Assembly (NCBI GenBank): GCA_963818505.1
Contig: CAWFSJ010000007.1
Location: 124,001 to 188,000 of the forward strand
DNA length: 64,000 nucleotides
Direction of reading: 5' to 3'
Source: JADKAV01 sp963818505
GTDB taxonomy: Bacteria; Actinomycetota; Actinomycetes; S36-B12; UBA10799
The notes beneath the pieces are model-generated. The model saw nothing but the letters and a program-made list of their open reading frames with translations, made no database searches and was not told where the DNA came from. Position numbers and translations under genes: made by a program. Shown here one piece after another: positions 9,345 to 17,390 of the stretch (positions are counted from its first letter, which is position 1; each line of letters opens with the position of its first letter).

Positions 9345-9518
9345 GACCTGCTTCTGCCAGCCGTACCGAGGTGAGCCTCTTCGGGCGTGTGACTGGCCGG
9401 CCATCGGCGCTTCCGGCACTTGTGCCAACCAGGTTCGGTACGCGGCCGCCCTACCTCCTGCTGCCCGTTGACCGGGCCGGTGGGATACTCACGAGTAACA
9501 ACGGTTGGAGGCATCACC

Positions 9519-10724
9519 ATGGGGCGATTGGCGCAGACTGAAGGCTTGACCGACGTGCAGCAGGAGATCCTGTCCGCTGTGCACGATTTCGTGGAGAACG
9601 AGATCATCCCCAACGCCCAGCGTCTCGAGCACGCCGACGAGTACCCCACCGAGATCGTCGAGGGCATGAAAGAGATGGGGATCTTCGGGTTGATGATCCC
9701 CGAGGAGTACGGCGGACTGGGGGAGTCACTGCTGACCTACGCCCTGTGCGTGGAGGAGATCGCGCGCGGCTGGATGAGCGTCTCGGGGATTGTGAACACC
9801 CACTTCATCGTCGCCTACATGATCATGCAGCACGGCACTGATGCTCAGAAGAAGGACTTCCTGCCCCGGATGGCCACCGGTGACCTGCGCGGATCGTTCT
9901 CGATGTCCGAGCCCGGGTGCGGCTCCGACGTGGCCGCGATCCAGTCCAAAGCCGTGCGCGAGGGTGATGAGTACGTCCTCAACGGCCAGAAGATGTGGCT
10001 GACCAATGGCGGCAGTTCCACCCTGTGTGCAGTGCTGGTGCGCACCGACAGCGAGGCCGACGAGAAGGCCAGCGTCTACAAGAAGATGAGCACCTTCCTC
10101 ATCGAGAAGCCGGCCGGTTTTGGCGAGGTGCTTCCCGGTCTGACCATCCCGGGCAAGATCGAAAAGATGGGTTACAAGGGCGTCGACACCACCGAACTGG
10201 TGATGAGCGATTTCCACCTGAGCGCCGACGCGCTGCTGGGTGGCGAGACCGGTCGAGGCTTCTACCAGATGATGGATGGAGTCGAGGTGGGCCGCGTCAA
10301 CGTCGCGGCTCGTGCCTGTGGGCTGGCCAACCGCGCGTTCGAACTCGGTGTCGACTACGCCCAGCAGCGCGTGACCTTCGGCAAGCCGATCGCCGAGCAC
10401 CAGGCAGTGGCTTTCCGCCTGGCGGAGATGGCGACCAAGGTCGAGGCGGCCCACTTGATGATGGTGCGTGCAGCCCGCACCAAGGACTCCGGCGCCCGCA
10501 ACGACCTGGAAGCAGGGATGGCGAAGTACCTGGCCAGCGAGTACTGCAAGGAGGTCGTCGAGGACTCCTTCCGCATCCACGGCGGCTACGGCTACTCCAA
10601 GGAGTACGAGATCGAGCGGCTGTACCGTGAGGCGCCGATGCTGATGATCGGTGAGGGCACTGCCGACATCCAGCGGATGATCATCGCCCGTCGGCTGCTC
10701 GAGGAGTACAAGCTGCGCGGCTGA
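9519..10724 (+). CDS. Acyl-CoA dehydrogenase
   Basis: The 401-residue flavoenzyme has the standard three-domain fold: N-terminal helices, a beta domain with FSMSEPGCGSDVAAI and KMWLTNGG, and a C-terminal helical domain with the RVTFGKPIAEHQ signature. The catalytic glutamate is expected in LYREAPMLMIGEGT near residue 370. It oxidises acyl-CoA to enoyl-CoA and passes electrons to ETF. ATG 9519 has a good TTGGAGG site eight bases upstream. It stands alone, with no ETF or thiolase gene next to it, so the chain-length range cannot be inferred. Confidence 0.93.
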   Translation: MGRLAQTEGLTDVQQEILSAVHDFVENEIIPNAQRLEHADEYPTEIVEGMKEMGIFGLMIPEEYGGLGESLLTYALCVEEIARGWMSVSGIVNTHFIVAYMIMQHGTDAQKKDFLPRMATGDLRGSFSMSEPGCGSDVAAIQSKAVREGDEYVLNGQKMWLTNGGSSTLCAVLVRTDSEADEKASVYKKMSTFLIEKPAGFGEVLPGLTIPGKIEKMGYKGVDTTELVMSDFHLSADALLGGETGRGFYQMMDGVEVGRVNVAARACGLANRAFELGVDYAQQRVTFGKPIAEHQAVAFRLAEMATKVEAAHLMMVRAARTKDSGARNDLEAGMAKYLASEYCKEVVEDSFRIHGGYGYSKEYEIERLYREAPMLMIGEGTADIQRMIIARRLLEEYKLRG

Positions 10725-10815
10725 CGTGCGCCTGGCGTCGCGGCGGGGCCACCAGAGCCTGCCTGGTCGCTGGTAAGCCACCAGATACCCTCGTGGTAAC
10801 GACCAAAGGAGCTCA

Positions 10816-11325
10816 ATGTCGAACGCTGACCCCTTCAAGCAGTTGGAAGGCCGTCCGGTCCTTGCCACCTACAACACCTACGCGCAGGCGCAGGCCGCCG
10901 TGGACACCCTCAGCGACAACAAGTTCCCGGTGCAGAACGTGGCCATCGTCGGCGTCGACCTGCGTCTCGTCGAGGCCGTCGTCGGTCGTCTTTCCTGGGG
11001 CAGGGCAGCCCTGAGCGGGCTCGGCATGGGTGCCTGGTTCGGTCTGCTGCTTGGATTGTTCGTGTCGCTGTTCGCCCGAGGTGATGGCAGCACGTTCTCC
11101 TTGATCATGCTCGGACTGGTCTATGGTGCGGCATTCGGCATCGTGTTCGGCTTGCTCTCTTACGCCTTCACCGGCGGCAAGCGGGACTTCCTGTCGCGCA
11201 GCCAGATAACCGCTGAGCACTACGACGTCCGCTGTGATGCGTCGGTACTCGGACAGGCCCGCCAGATCCTTGGGATCACCGCAGAGGCCACCACTGCGCC
11301 GCCTCCGGCGCCATCTGACCAGTAG
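10816..11325 (+). CDS. General stress protein 17M-like (YflT) membrane protein
   Basis: This 169-residue protein begins with a small domain that looks like the general stress protein 17M (YflT) domain (PVLATYNTYAQAQAAVDTLSD), followed by two membrane helices rich in Gly (about 70-90 and 97-118), then a short soluble part and an Ala/Pro tail. Proteins of this kind in actinobacteria are of unknown function. A GGAG site precedes ATG 10816. The MarC gene begins two bases after its stop, so they form a pair. Confidence 0.75.
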   Translation: MSNADPFKQLEGRPVLATYNTYAQAQAAVDTLSDNKFPVQNVAIVGVDLRLVEAVVGRLSWGRAALSGLGMGAWFGLLLGLFVSLFARGDGSTFSLIMLGLVYGAAFGIVFGLLSYAFTGGKRDFLSRSQITAEHYDVRCDASVLGQARQILGITAEATTAPPPAPSDQ

Positions 11326-11327
11326 CC

Positions 11328-11933
11328 GTGGATTGGCGGCTCTTCGGGTCTGTCTTCGTCACGTTGGTCGTGATCATGGACCCGCCCGGGATCGTGCCGA
11401 TCTTCCTGGGGTTGACCCACAAGCGCGGCCCAGCGCAGATGCACAGGCTGGCGCTGCAGGCCACTCTCACCGCGCTCGGGGTCATCGTCGGCTTCGCGGT
11501 GTTCGGTCAGGCAATCCTGGATTATCTGCACGTGTCCGTGCCAGCACTGCAGGCCAGTGGGGGTTTGTTGCTGCTGATTGTCGCTCTTGAACTGCTGATG
11601 GGCAAGGGCACCTCGATTGCGGGATCCGACGATGTGAACGTGGCCCTGGTGCCCCTCGGTACCCCGTTGATCGCGGGACCGGGGGCGATCGTGGCGGTGA
11701 TGCTGTTCATGCAGCAGGCCGACACGTCCGGGCAACTTGCCTCGGTGGCACTGGGGGTCCTGGCAGTGCACTTGGTGCTCTTCTTGGCGATGCGCTTCAG
11801 CACTGGCATTGCTCGAGTCCTGGGAACGGGCGGGATCACGGTTCTGACCCGGATTTCCGGGATGTTGCTGGCGGCGATCGCCGCACAGTTGATCGGGAAT
11901 GCGGTCTTCGGGTTCATCGAACTGAACGGGTAG
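11328..11933 (+). CDS. MarC family (UPF0056) integral membrane protein
   Basis: The 201-residue protein has about six membrane helices and the family features DPPGIVPIFL near the start and PLGTPLIAGPGAIVAV in the middle. MarC proteins were once thought to be drug efflux proteins; their real role is unsettled. GTG 11328 follows the stress-protein gene by two bases. A repeat island begins about 20 bases after the stop. Confidence 0.9.
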   Translation: MDWRLFGSVFVTLVVIMDPPGIVPIFLGLTHKRGPAQMHRLALQATLTALGVIVGFAVFGQAILDYLHVSVPALQASGGLLLLIVALELLMGKGTSIAGSDDVNVALVPLGTPLIAGPGAIVAVMLFMQQADTSGQLASVALGVLAVHLVLFLAMRFSTGIARVLGTGGITVLTRISGMLLAAIAAQLIGNAVFGFIELNG

Positions 11934-11953
11934 GCCAGCGGGGGCCAGCGGGG

Positions 11954-12033
11954 CCAAGCCCGGCCGGTGGCGGCCAAGCCCGGCCGGCGGCGACCAAGCC
12001 CGGCCGGCGGCGACCAAGCCCGGCCGGCGGCAC
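11954..12033. repeat. 20-bp tandem repeat, four copies
   Basis: Four head-to-tail units of 20 bp (CCAAGCCCGGCCGGCGGCGA and close variants) lie at 11954, 11974, 11994 and 12014. They directly abut the palindromic repeat at 12036. With the array at 12104-12276 they make up most of the 358-bp gap between the MarC gene and the hydrolase fusion. The GGCCGG core is itself self-complementary. Confidence 0.9.
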
Positions 12034-12035
12034 TT

Positions 12036-12105
12036 GGTTAGAGGTTGTGCTGTTGGTTAGCGTTTCCACGCGTGTATTTGCTAACGAACAGCACAACCTC
12101 TAACC
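12036..12105. repeat. Dispersed palindromic repeat, copy 1 (type A)
   Basis: A 70-bp element with perfect 19-bp outer arms, GGTTAGAGGTTGTGCTGTT (12036-12054) and its complement (12087-12105). Inside are GTTAGC (12056-12061) and GCTAAC (12080-12085), and CACGCGTG sits at the centre. It lies between convergent genes and is the first of seven related copies in the window. Confidence 0.93.
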
Positions 12106-12276
12106 GGGAGGTGTCCGGTCTAACCGGGGGGTGTCCGGACTGACCGGGAGGTGTCCGGACTAACCGGGAGGCGGGACTGACCGGGGGCGGGACTAACCGG
12201 GGGGTGTCCGGTCTAACCGGGGGGTGTCCGGACTAACCGGGGGGTGTCCGGACTAACCGGGAGGTGTCCGGACTAA
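12104..12276. repeat. 20-bp tandem repeat array, nine units
   Basis: Nine units follow the palindrome without a gap: seven of 20 bp (consensus CCGGGGGGTGTCCGGACTAA, with G/A and A/T variants) and two shortened to 17 and 16 bp in the middle. GTCCGGAC inside each unit is self-complementary. The period is the same as in the array at 11954-12033 but the unit sequence is different. The last unit ends 15 bases from the stop of the convergent hydrolase-RsbW gene. Confidence 0.9.
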
Positions 12277-12291
12277 TCGCGCCGTGCCAGC

Positions 12292-13524
12292 CTAGGCAGC
12301 GAGTTCGGCCCAGACCTCTTTGCCGTCGGCGCCGACCTCAACGCCCCAGTCGCAGGCAAGAGTCTGGACCAAAGTCATGCCACGGCCACCGATGAGCAGG
12401 CCACGCTCGCCGGCCACAGCCGGAACCGCCTGAGGGTTGCAGTCCATCACGGAAATGCGGATCCGGTCCGGCAAGGCCGACAGGCGCAGTTCGACGCAGC
12501 CGCCACCGTGCGAGATCGCGTTGGTGACCAGTTCGCTCGTGATGATTTCAGCGTCGTCCGCGATTTCTGACAGACCCCAGGCCCACAGCTGGTCGATGAC
12601 CGCTTTGCGGGCGTGACGGATCGCTGCCGGGTCGGCTGCCAGCGGCGTGACGATTCGCATGCCCAAGGCATACCCACTGCGTCGACTTCTTACACACCGC
12701 GGGTCACCGGCATCGATGAAGGTGGCTGCCAACAGCGCAGCTGTCTGTTCGGGGGCCTCCACCGCAGGCGAATGTGCGGCGCCCGGGATGGTGGCGAGTC
12801 GGGCACGCCAACGTGCCGCCAGATCAACCTGGGCCTGCCATGACCATGAGTCGGGGTCATCGGTTCCGAACGCGATGAGCAGTCGCCCCCTTGCGCCCCG
12901 GAGGTCCTGTGGAGGTCCGTCGAGAAGCACCTGGGACATCACGGACAGGCTTCGCGGGTCGGTTCGCAGGAAACGCTGCCGGAGGAACGCCATGATGTCC
13001 GCGGGCACATTGGGCAAACCGTTAGCGGTGTCGGCAGCGACCTTCGCCTCCCAGATTTGCTCGAGGCTGAAGTGTTCAAGTGCTTGGATGAGCAGTCTGA
13101 GTCGGTCGTGCTGGGACTGGTGGATGGGCCCCGATCCGGAGTTGAGCAGGGTGACTGAAGCCCAGTCGAACCGCGGTGCGGCCCGCCCGGCGATCAGGCC
13201 CCCGAGTGAGTGGCCGACCAGGTGAACCGGACCGGGAAGCCCCTGAGCCACCTCGCACAAGTCGTCCGCCCAGGAGTCGAGGCTGTAGTCCTCGGCGCGC
13301 GCGGACTCGTACTGTCCGCGATGGTCGATGGCGACCACGGTCCAACCCATCGCGTTCAGAGGAGCGATGATCGCCAGGAAGTCCTCCTTGCTGCCCGTGA
13401 AGCCGGGCGCCAGCAGGATCGTGCCCATCGGGCCTCCGTCGGCGCGTAACGCGGCGATGTCGAGTGCCGGGATCCGAACACGCCGCACTCCCTTGGGGAG
13501 GGCTGTCGACCGCGGTGTGCTCAC
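12292..13524 (-). CDS. Alpha/beta-hydrolase fused to an RsbW-like ATPase domain
   Basis: One frame of 410 codons joins two domains. Residues 1 to about 270 are an alpha/beta-hydrolase: PGFTGSKEDF oxyanion region, nucleophile Ser106 in GHSLGG, acid near FGTDDPDSW and His in GAAHSP. After a linker of about 20 residues, 289-410 form a GHKL ATPase of the anti-sigma kinase type: N-box ELVTNAISHG with Glu331 and Asn335, Asp361 in MDCNPQAVP, and GGRGM at 379-383. The GTG start at 13524 is chosen because sequence upstream runs into the divergent ParA gene. An internal ATG at 12660 (MRIVTPL) could start the ATPase alone, but no stop separates the domains. RsbW-type proteins bind sigma factors and phosphorylate antagonists; RsbQ of Bacillus is an alpha/beta-hydrolase in such a pathway, so the pairing may be meaningful (inference). 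Confidence 0.82.
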   Translation of the reverse strand: MSTPRSTALPKGVRRVRIPALDIAALRADGGPMGTILLAPGFTGSKEDFLAIIAPLNAMGWTVVAIDHRGQYESARAEDYSLDSWADDLCEVAQGLPGPVHLVGHSLGGLIAGRAAPRFDWASVTLLNSGSGPIHQSQHDRLRLLIQALEHFSLEQIWEAKVAADTANGLPNVPADIMAFLRQRFLRTDPRSLSVMSQVLLDGPPQDLRGARGRLLIAFGTDDPDSWSWQAQVDLAARWRARLATIPGAAHSPAVEAPEQTAALLAATFIDAGDPRCVRSRRSGYALGMRIVTPLAADPAAIRHARKAVIDQLWAWGLSEIADDAEIITSELVTNAISHGGGCVELRLSALPDRIRISVMDCNPQAVPAVAGERGLLIGGRGMTLVQTLACDWGVEVGADGKEVWAELAA

Positions 13525-13576
13525 TGGGGCACAATAGTGCTTTGTACGTGGGGCAAGGCAAGGTGCAGGGGTAGTC

Positions 13577-14335
13577 GTGAGTTCACGGATCGTGGCGGTC
13601 GCCAACCAGAAGGGCGGCGTCGCCAAAACGACGACGGTTGCCTCCACGGGGGCGGCCCTGGCCGAGGCAGGTCGTAAGGTCCTGCTCATCGACCTCGACC
13701 CGCAGGCCTGTCTGACTTTCGCGATGGGGGTCGAACCAGAACAGGTGCAGTTCACAGTGCACGATGTCCTGCTCGGCCGGCTTGGCCCCAGGATGGCGAT
13801 CACGGCCACTCCTGAAGGTCCCGACCTGCTCCCGGCCACGATCGAGCTGTCGGGTGCCGAGATGCAACTGGCCAATCGCACCGGGCGCGAGTACGTCCTG
13901 CGTGAAGCCCTTGACGAGGTTGCCGACGATTACGACGTGGTCCTGATCGACTGCTCCCCGTCGCTGGGTGTCCTCACGATCAACGCGCTGACCGCCGCGA
14001 CCGAAGTGTTGATCCCGATGCAGGCCGAGACCCTCTCGCACCGCGGCGTGGCGCAATTGCTGGAGACAATCGATGATGTGCGCCGCTACACGAACCGGGG
14101 GTTGCGGATCATGGGGGTCCTACCCACCATGTACGACGCGCGCACCCGATTGGCACGCGAGGTGCTCGCCGATATCGAGGAGCAGTTCCAGTTGCCGGTG
14201 CTGAGCCCCATCTCGCGATCTGTGCGCTTCGCTGAGGCACCCGGCACCGGTCGTTCGGTGCTGTCGACGGCCCGCAGGTCGCGTGGCGCGCAGGCATACC
14301 GTGAACTCGCAGCGTTGATGATGGAGCAGTCATGA
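13577..14335 (+). CDS. ParA/Soj family ATPase
   Basis: The 252-residue ATPase has the deviant Walker A motif KGGVAKTTT (12-20), LLIDLDPQAC, and the catalytic-loop DCSPSLGVLTINAL typical of ParA. There is no ParB gene next to it, so it is more likely the orphan ParA-like protein found near RhlE in mycobacteria than the main chromosome segregation ATPase. It starts with GTG 13577, divergent from the hydrolase fusion, and overlaps the zinc-ribbon gene downstream by 4 bases. Confidence 0.9.
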   Translation: MSSRIVAVANQKGGVAKTTTVASTGAALAEAGRKVLLIDLDPQACLTFAMGVEPEQVQFTVHDVLLGRLGPRMAITATPEGPDLLPATIELSGAEMQLANRTGREYVLREALDEVADDYDVVLIDCSPSLGVLTINALTAATEVLIPMQAETLSHRGVAQLLETIDDVRRYTNRGLRIMGVLPTMYDARTRLAREVLADIEEQFQLPVLSPISRSVRFAEAPGTGRSVLSTARRSRGAQAYRELAALMMEQS

Positions 14336-14631
14336 GTGAACGTCCGGCGACACTTCGTCGCGTACCCACGCCTTCGGATCAGCCGCGCAGGATGGCGGAT
14401 CCGCAGGGAAAGCGGTCCCTGTTCAGCGACGATGTCATGCCGCCGTCCGTGGGTAGCGTCGCACTGCACTGCAGTCGCTGCGACTCCCGTTCGGTGGTGT
14501 CCGTCGTGCAGGCCGCCAAGCTGGCCATGCCCATGATGTACATCCCCGGCCCGGGGCGTACCGATCGGGTCTGGATGAAGTGCCCGAGTTGTTCGGCGCG
14601 CAGTTGGGTGAAGGTCCGGATCAAGTCCTGA
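14332..14631 (+). CDS. Small zinc-ribbon protein
   Basis: The 99-residue protein has two CxxC knuckles, Cys47/Cys50 and Cys84/Cys87, separated by a stretch with a conserved-looking hydrophobic run (LAMPMMYIPGPG). The first 40 residues look disordered. The ATG overlaps the ParA stop by 4 bases (ATGA), so it is translated together with the ATPase and may act with it. I do not recognise a family with known function. Confidence 0.75.
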   Translation: MSERPATLRRVPTPSDQPRRMADPQGKRSLFSDDVMPPSVGSVALHCSRCDSRSVVSVVQAAKLAMPMMYIPGPGRTDRVWMKCPSCSARSWVKVRIKS

Positions 14632-14646
14632 CCTTCACCGGCTAAG

Positions 14647-16053
14647 TCACTGCGTGGGCGCCTGCTTGTTCTGATCCCCGGGGCTGCGCCTGGTCCTCCG
14701 GCGCTGCCGGGGCTTGCCCCCATCTGCCTTAGGGGCGGACTCGGACCTCTCCCTGGGCTGCTTGCTCTGCCCTGAGGTACGCCCGCGGTCACGGCCCCGG
14801 TCCCGATCGCGGTCGGGCTTGCGAGCTGGCCGGTCGGCGTCAGGCTTCGGCGGAACGAGCCGACTGGGGGCGTCGCGCGGTATTCCCAGACCTGTGTAGA
14901 CGTGATCGGAGGTCGAGTACGTCTCGATGGGGTCCGCGAACGGCAGGCCCAGTGCCTTGTCGATCAACTTCCAGCGGTGCATGTCGTCCCAGTCCACCAG
15001 GGTCACAGCGACCCCGTCGGCGCCGGCCCGACCGGTACGGCCGATGCGGTGCAGGTAGGTCTTCTCGTCGTCGGGGCAGGTGTAGTTGATCACGTGGGTG
15101 ACGTTCTCGACGTCGATCCCGCGAGCTGCCACATCGGTGGCGACCAGTACGTCGAGCACGCCGTCACGGAACTGTTGAAGTGCCTTCTCCCGAGCGCCTT
15201 GTCCGAGGTCGCCATGCACGGCACCGGCCTTGAAGCCACGCTCGGCGAGGTCGTCGGCAAGCTTCTGGGCAGCCCGCTTCGTCTTGCAGAAGATCATCGT
15301 CCGGCCGCGGCCGTCAGCGTGCAGAATCCGCCCGATGAGCTCCGGCTTGTCCATGGAGTGGGCGCGCCAGACGTGCTGCTCGATGGCATCAACCGTCGCG
15401 GTGTCGTCGCCGGGGTCGATGGCGCGAATGTGCGTGGGTTGTGTCATGTAACGGCGTGCGAGGTTGAGGATCTGCCCGGGCATGGTCGCTGAGAAGAGCA
15501 TGGTCTGGCGCACCGGCGGGACCATGGATACCAGCTTCTCGACATCGGGCAGGAACCCCATGTCGAGCATCTCGTCGGCCTCGTCGAGCACCAAGGATTT
15601 GACCTCGGAAAGGTTAAGGATCTTCTGACGCTGAAGGTCGATGAGCCGGCCCGGCGTACCGACGACGACGTCGACACCCTTCTTGAGCTGCTCGATCTGC
15701 GGTTCGTAGGCCTTGCCACCGTAGATCGCCAAGACCCGGGCCCCGGCCTGTCTGCCAGCCTCGTCGATGTCCTCTGCCACTTGCAGGCACAACTCGCGGG
15801 TGGGGACGATGACCAGCGCTTGGGGGGCGGTCTTGCCTGGCTCGAGACGCTCGAGCAGGGGGATACCGAACGCCAGGGTCTTGCCTGTGCCGGTCTTGGC
15901 CTGGCCGATCACGTCGTGGCCGTCGAGGGCCAGGGGCAGGCTCAGTTGCTGGATGCGGAAGGGGTGTGTGATCCCCTTCTCGGCTAGGGAGGCCACGGTC
16001 TCCGGGCGAACTCCCAAGTCTTCGAAACTCGGATCGTTGATGGTTGTCTCCAT
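14647..16053 (-). CDS. rhlE: DEAD-box RNA helicase (RhlE-like)
   Basis: The 468-residue protein has the full DEAD-box set: Q motif at about 10-35, AKTGTGKT at 52-59, PTREL at 84-88, DEAD at 157-160, SAT at 188-190, and HRIGRTGR in the second RecA domain. The last 70 residues are rich in Arg, Asp and Gln and should be a disordered RNA-binding tail. It unwinds RNA, probably in ribosome assembly or mRNA decay. The place between ParA and the ferritin-like gene matches mycobacterial rhlE. Confidence 0.93.
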   Translation of the reverse strand: METTINDPSFEDLGVRPETVASLAEKGITHPFRIQQLSLPLALDGHDVIGQAKTGTGKTLAFGIPLLERLEPGKTAPQALVIVPTRELCLQVAEDIDEAGRQAGARVLAIYGGKAYEPQIEQLKKGVDVVVGTPGRLIDLQRQKILNLSEVKSLVLDEADEMLDMGFLPDVEKLVSMVPPVRQTMLFSATMPGQILNLARRYMTQPTHIRAIDPGDDTATVDAIEQHVWRAHSMDKPELIGRILHADGRGRTMIFCKTKRAAQKLADDLAERGFKAGAVHGDLGQGAREKALQQFRDGVLDVLVATDVAARGIDVENVTHVINYTCPDDEKTYLHRIGRTGRAGADGVAVTLVDWDDMHRWKLIDKALGLPFADPIETYSTSDHVYTGLGIPRDAPSRLVPPKPDADRPARKPDRDRDRGRDRGRTSGQSKQPRERSESAPKADGGKPRQRRRTRRSPGDQNKQAPTQ

Positions 16054-16125
16054 TGATAGTCACCGCCATTCTCCCACGGGCACACCCAGCGTCAACGACC
16101 GGACGCGGGCAGTAGCCTTGACCGC

Positions 16126-16773
16126 GTGGAAAACCGACGACCAGAGGCGACCATCGACCTGCTCGGGGTTCTTGCCTACGGCGAACTCCAGGCGTTCGAG
16201 CGCTTGTCCCAGGACGCGCTTCTGTCACCGGACCTGGCCGGACGAGAAGCGGTCACCGAGATGGCTATAGGTGAGTACGGCCATTACAAGATCCTGGCCG
16301 AGGGGTTGCGGGCGCGCGGCGCCGACCCAATGGCGGCCATGCGTCCGTTCGTCACTCCTATCGAGAGTTTCCACAGATCGACCGCCCCGGCCGACTACCC
16401 CGAGGCGCTGGTCAAGATCTACGTGGGCGACGGGATCGCTTCGGACTTCTACCGAGAGGTGGGGCAGTTCGTCGATGAGGAGTCGCGGGTGCTGGTGGAC
16501 GCGGTGTGCTCGGATCTGGGCCACTCGTCGTTTGTCGTGCCAACCGTGCGGCGGATGATCTCGGCGGACAAGACCCTTGCCAGCCGGTTGTCCTTGTGGG
16601 GACGCCGACTGGTCGGCGAGGCCCTTTCACAGTCCCAACGCGTTGCCGCCGAACGCGAGGCGATGGGGGAGTTGCTGGTTGGCAGCACCGACCTGGCCGA
16701 ACTCGGTCGGATGTTCGCGCGCCTGACCGACGCCCACGCGGCCCGGATGCGGGAGTTGGGCCTCAACGCCTAG
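16126..16773 (+). CDS. Ferritin-like fold protein
   Basis: The 215-residue protein is predicted all-helical with the ferritin-like pattern of Glu and His residues: YGELQAFER early, GEYGHYKIL after about 25 residues, and further acidic helices later (DEESRVLVD). The family resembles the di-iron tRNA hydroxylase MiaE fold, but whether iron is bound here cannot be told. GTG 16126 is the start. Its neighbour on the 3' side, convergent with a 2-base gap, is the DUF3107 gene, the mycobacterial order. Confidence 0.8.
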   Translation: MENRRPEATIDLLGVLAYGELQAFERLSQDALLSPDLAGREAVTEMAIGEYGHYKILAEGLRARGADPMAAMRPFVTPIESFHRSTAPADYPEALVKIYVGDGIASDFYREVGQFVDEESRVLVDAVCSDLGHSSFVVPTVRRMISADKTLASRLSLWGRRLVGEALSQSQRVAAEREAMGELLVGSTDLAELGRMFARLTDAHAARMRELGLNA

Positions 16774-16775
16774 GT

Positions 16776-17027
16776 TCAGTCGGCGCCGAAACCTACGCGA
16801 CGCGACTCGGGCGGGCCGATCTCGATGTAACTGCATTGGGCGGCCGGCACGATGACCTGGCGGCCACGGATGTCGGTGAGGTGGATGACGCCACCGTCAA
16901 GCACTGCCTGATCCACGAGGGCGCGTACCTGCTCTGCGGTGTCGGCTACCTCGAGGGTGATCTCACGGGGGGAGTGCTGAACGCCGATCTTCACTTCGAT
17001 GGGGTTCTTAGCTGCTGCTTTGGCCAC
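16776..17027 (-). CDS. DUF3107 (TB9.4-like) protein
   Basis: This 83-residue protein (MAKAAAKNPIEVKIGV start, HLTDIRGRQVIVPAA in the middle) matches the small actinobacterial DUF3107 family, known in M. tuberculosis as the antigen TB9.4. Its biochemical role is unknown. Upstream lies the tandem palindrome block at 17104-17363, then the TetR gene on the same strand. Confidence 0.88.
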   Translation of the reverse strand: MAKAAAKNPIEVKIGVQHSPREITLEVADTAEQVRALVDQAVLDGGVIHLTDIRGRQVIVPAAQCSYIEIGPPESRRVGFGAD

Positions 17028-17153
17028 AGCGAAAGCCTACGTCAGCCTCGCCGATGCGTCTTGAGTGGAACCGCCCGTTCGCGCAGGGCGCACAGTTGAC
17101 GGCGGCGGCGCTGGGGCGGGCCTCGGGGTTGGCGGCGGGCACCATGGGGTCCT

Positions 17154-17222
17154 GGTTAGAGGTTGTGGTCCTGGTTAGCGAATCCACGCGTGGTTTTGCT
17201 AACGAACCGCACAACCTCTAAC
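17154..17222. repeat. Dispersed palindromic repeat, copy 2 (type B)
   Basis: A 69-bp copy. Outer arms pair perfectly for 13 bp (GTTAGAGGTTGTG and its complement); the next six bases do not pair (GTCCTG against CGGTTC), then GTTAGC/GCTAAC pairs again. CCACGCGTGG is at the centre. Confidence 0.92.
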
Positions 17223-17284
17223 GCGGGCGGTCCGGCGGCGCTGGGGCGGGCCTCGGGGTTGGCCGGCGGGCACCATGGGGTCCT

Positions 17285-17353
17285 GGTTAGAGGTTGTGGT
17301 CCTGGTTAGCGAATCCACGCGTTGTTTTGCTAACGAACCGCACAACCTCTAAC
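17285..17353. repeat. Dispersed palindromic repeat, copy 3 (type B)
   Basis: A near-identical sister of copy 2, 131 bp away in the same orientation. The only visible difference is one base in the loop (ACGCGTTG against ACGCGTGG). It lies about 38 bases past the stop of the TetR gene. Confidence 0.92.
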
Positions 17354-17390
17354 GCGGGCGGTCTGGGGGCGCGGCGGGCACCGGCACAGA

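Larger units (their letters stand above)
17104..17363. repeat. Tandem duplication of a 130-bp block, each with one palindrome
   Basis: Segments 17104-17232 and 17234-17363 are almost identical; I see one inserted base and one substitution between them. Each consists of a GC-rich lead (GGCGGCGCTGGGGCGGGCC onward) followed by a palindromic repeat and GCGGGCGGTC. The duplication fills most of the 363-bp gap between DUF3107 and TetR. Nothing else is visible in that gap, and no coding frame is credible. Confidence 0.92.

Noticed and set aside
7899..9428. A long open frame opposite the glycosidase gene
   Set aside because: It is a high-GC shadow: composition is His/Val/Leu/Gly/Arg-rich with no domain, while the plus strand has a signal peptide and catalytic motifs.
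9726..10868. A long open frame opposite the acyl-CoA dehydrogenase
   Set aside because: Shadow frame; the plus strand carries all family motifs and a good ribosome site.
11914..12096. Short coding frames through the palindromes (peptides such as SLAKTRVDSLT on several loci)
   Set aside because: The resemblance comes from the repeat itself; the frames lack consistent starts, ribosome sites and flanking coding sequence.
17104..17363. CRISPR-like array
   Set aside because: Only two units at each place, the units are 118-131 bp, the flanks repeat too, and no cas gene is present.
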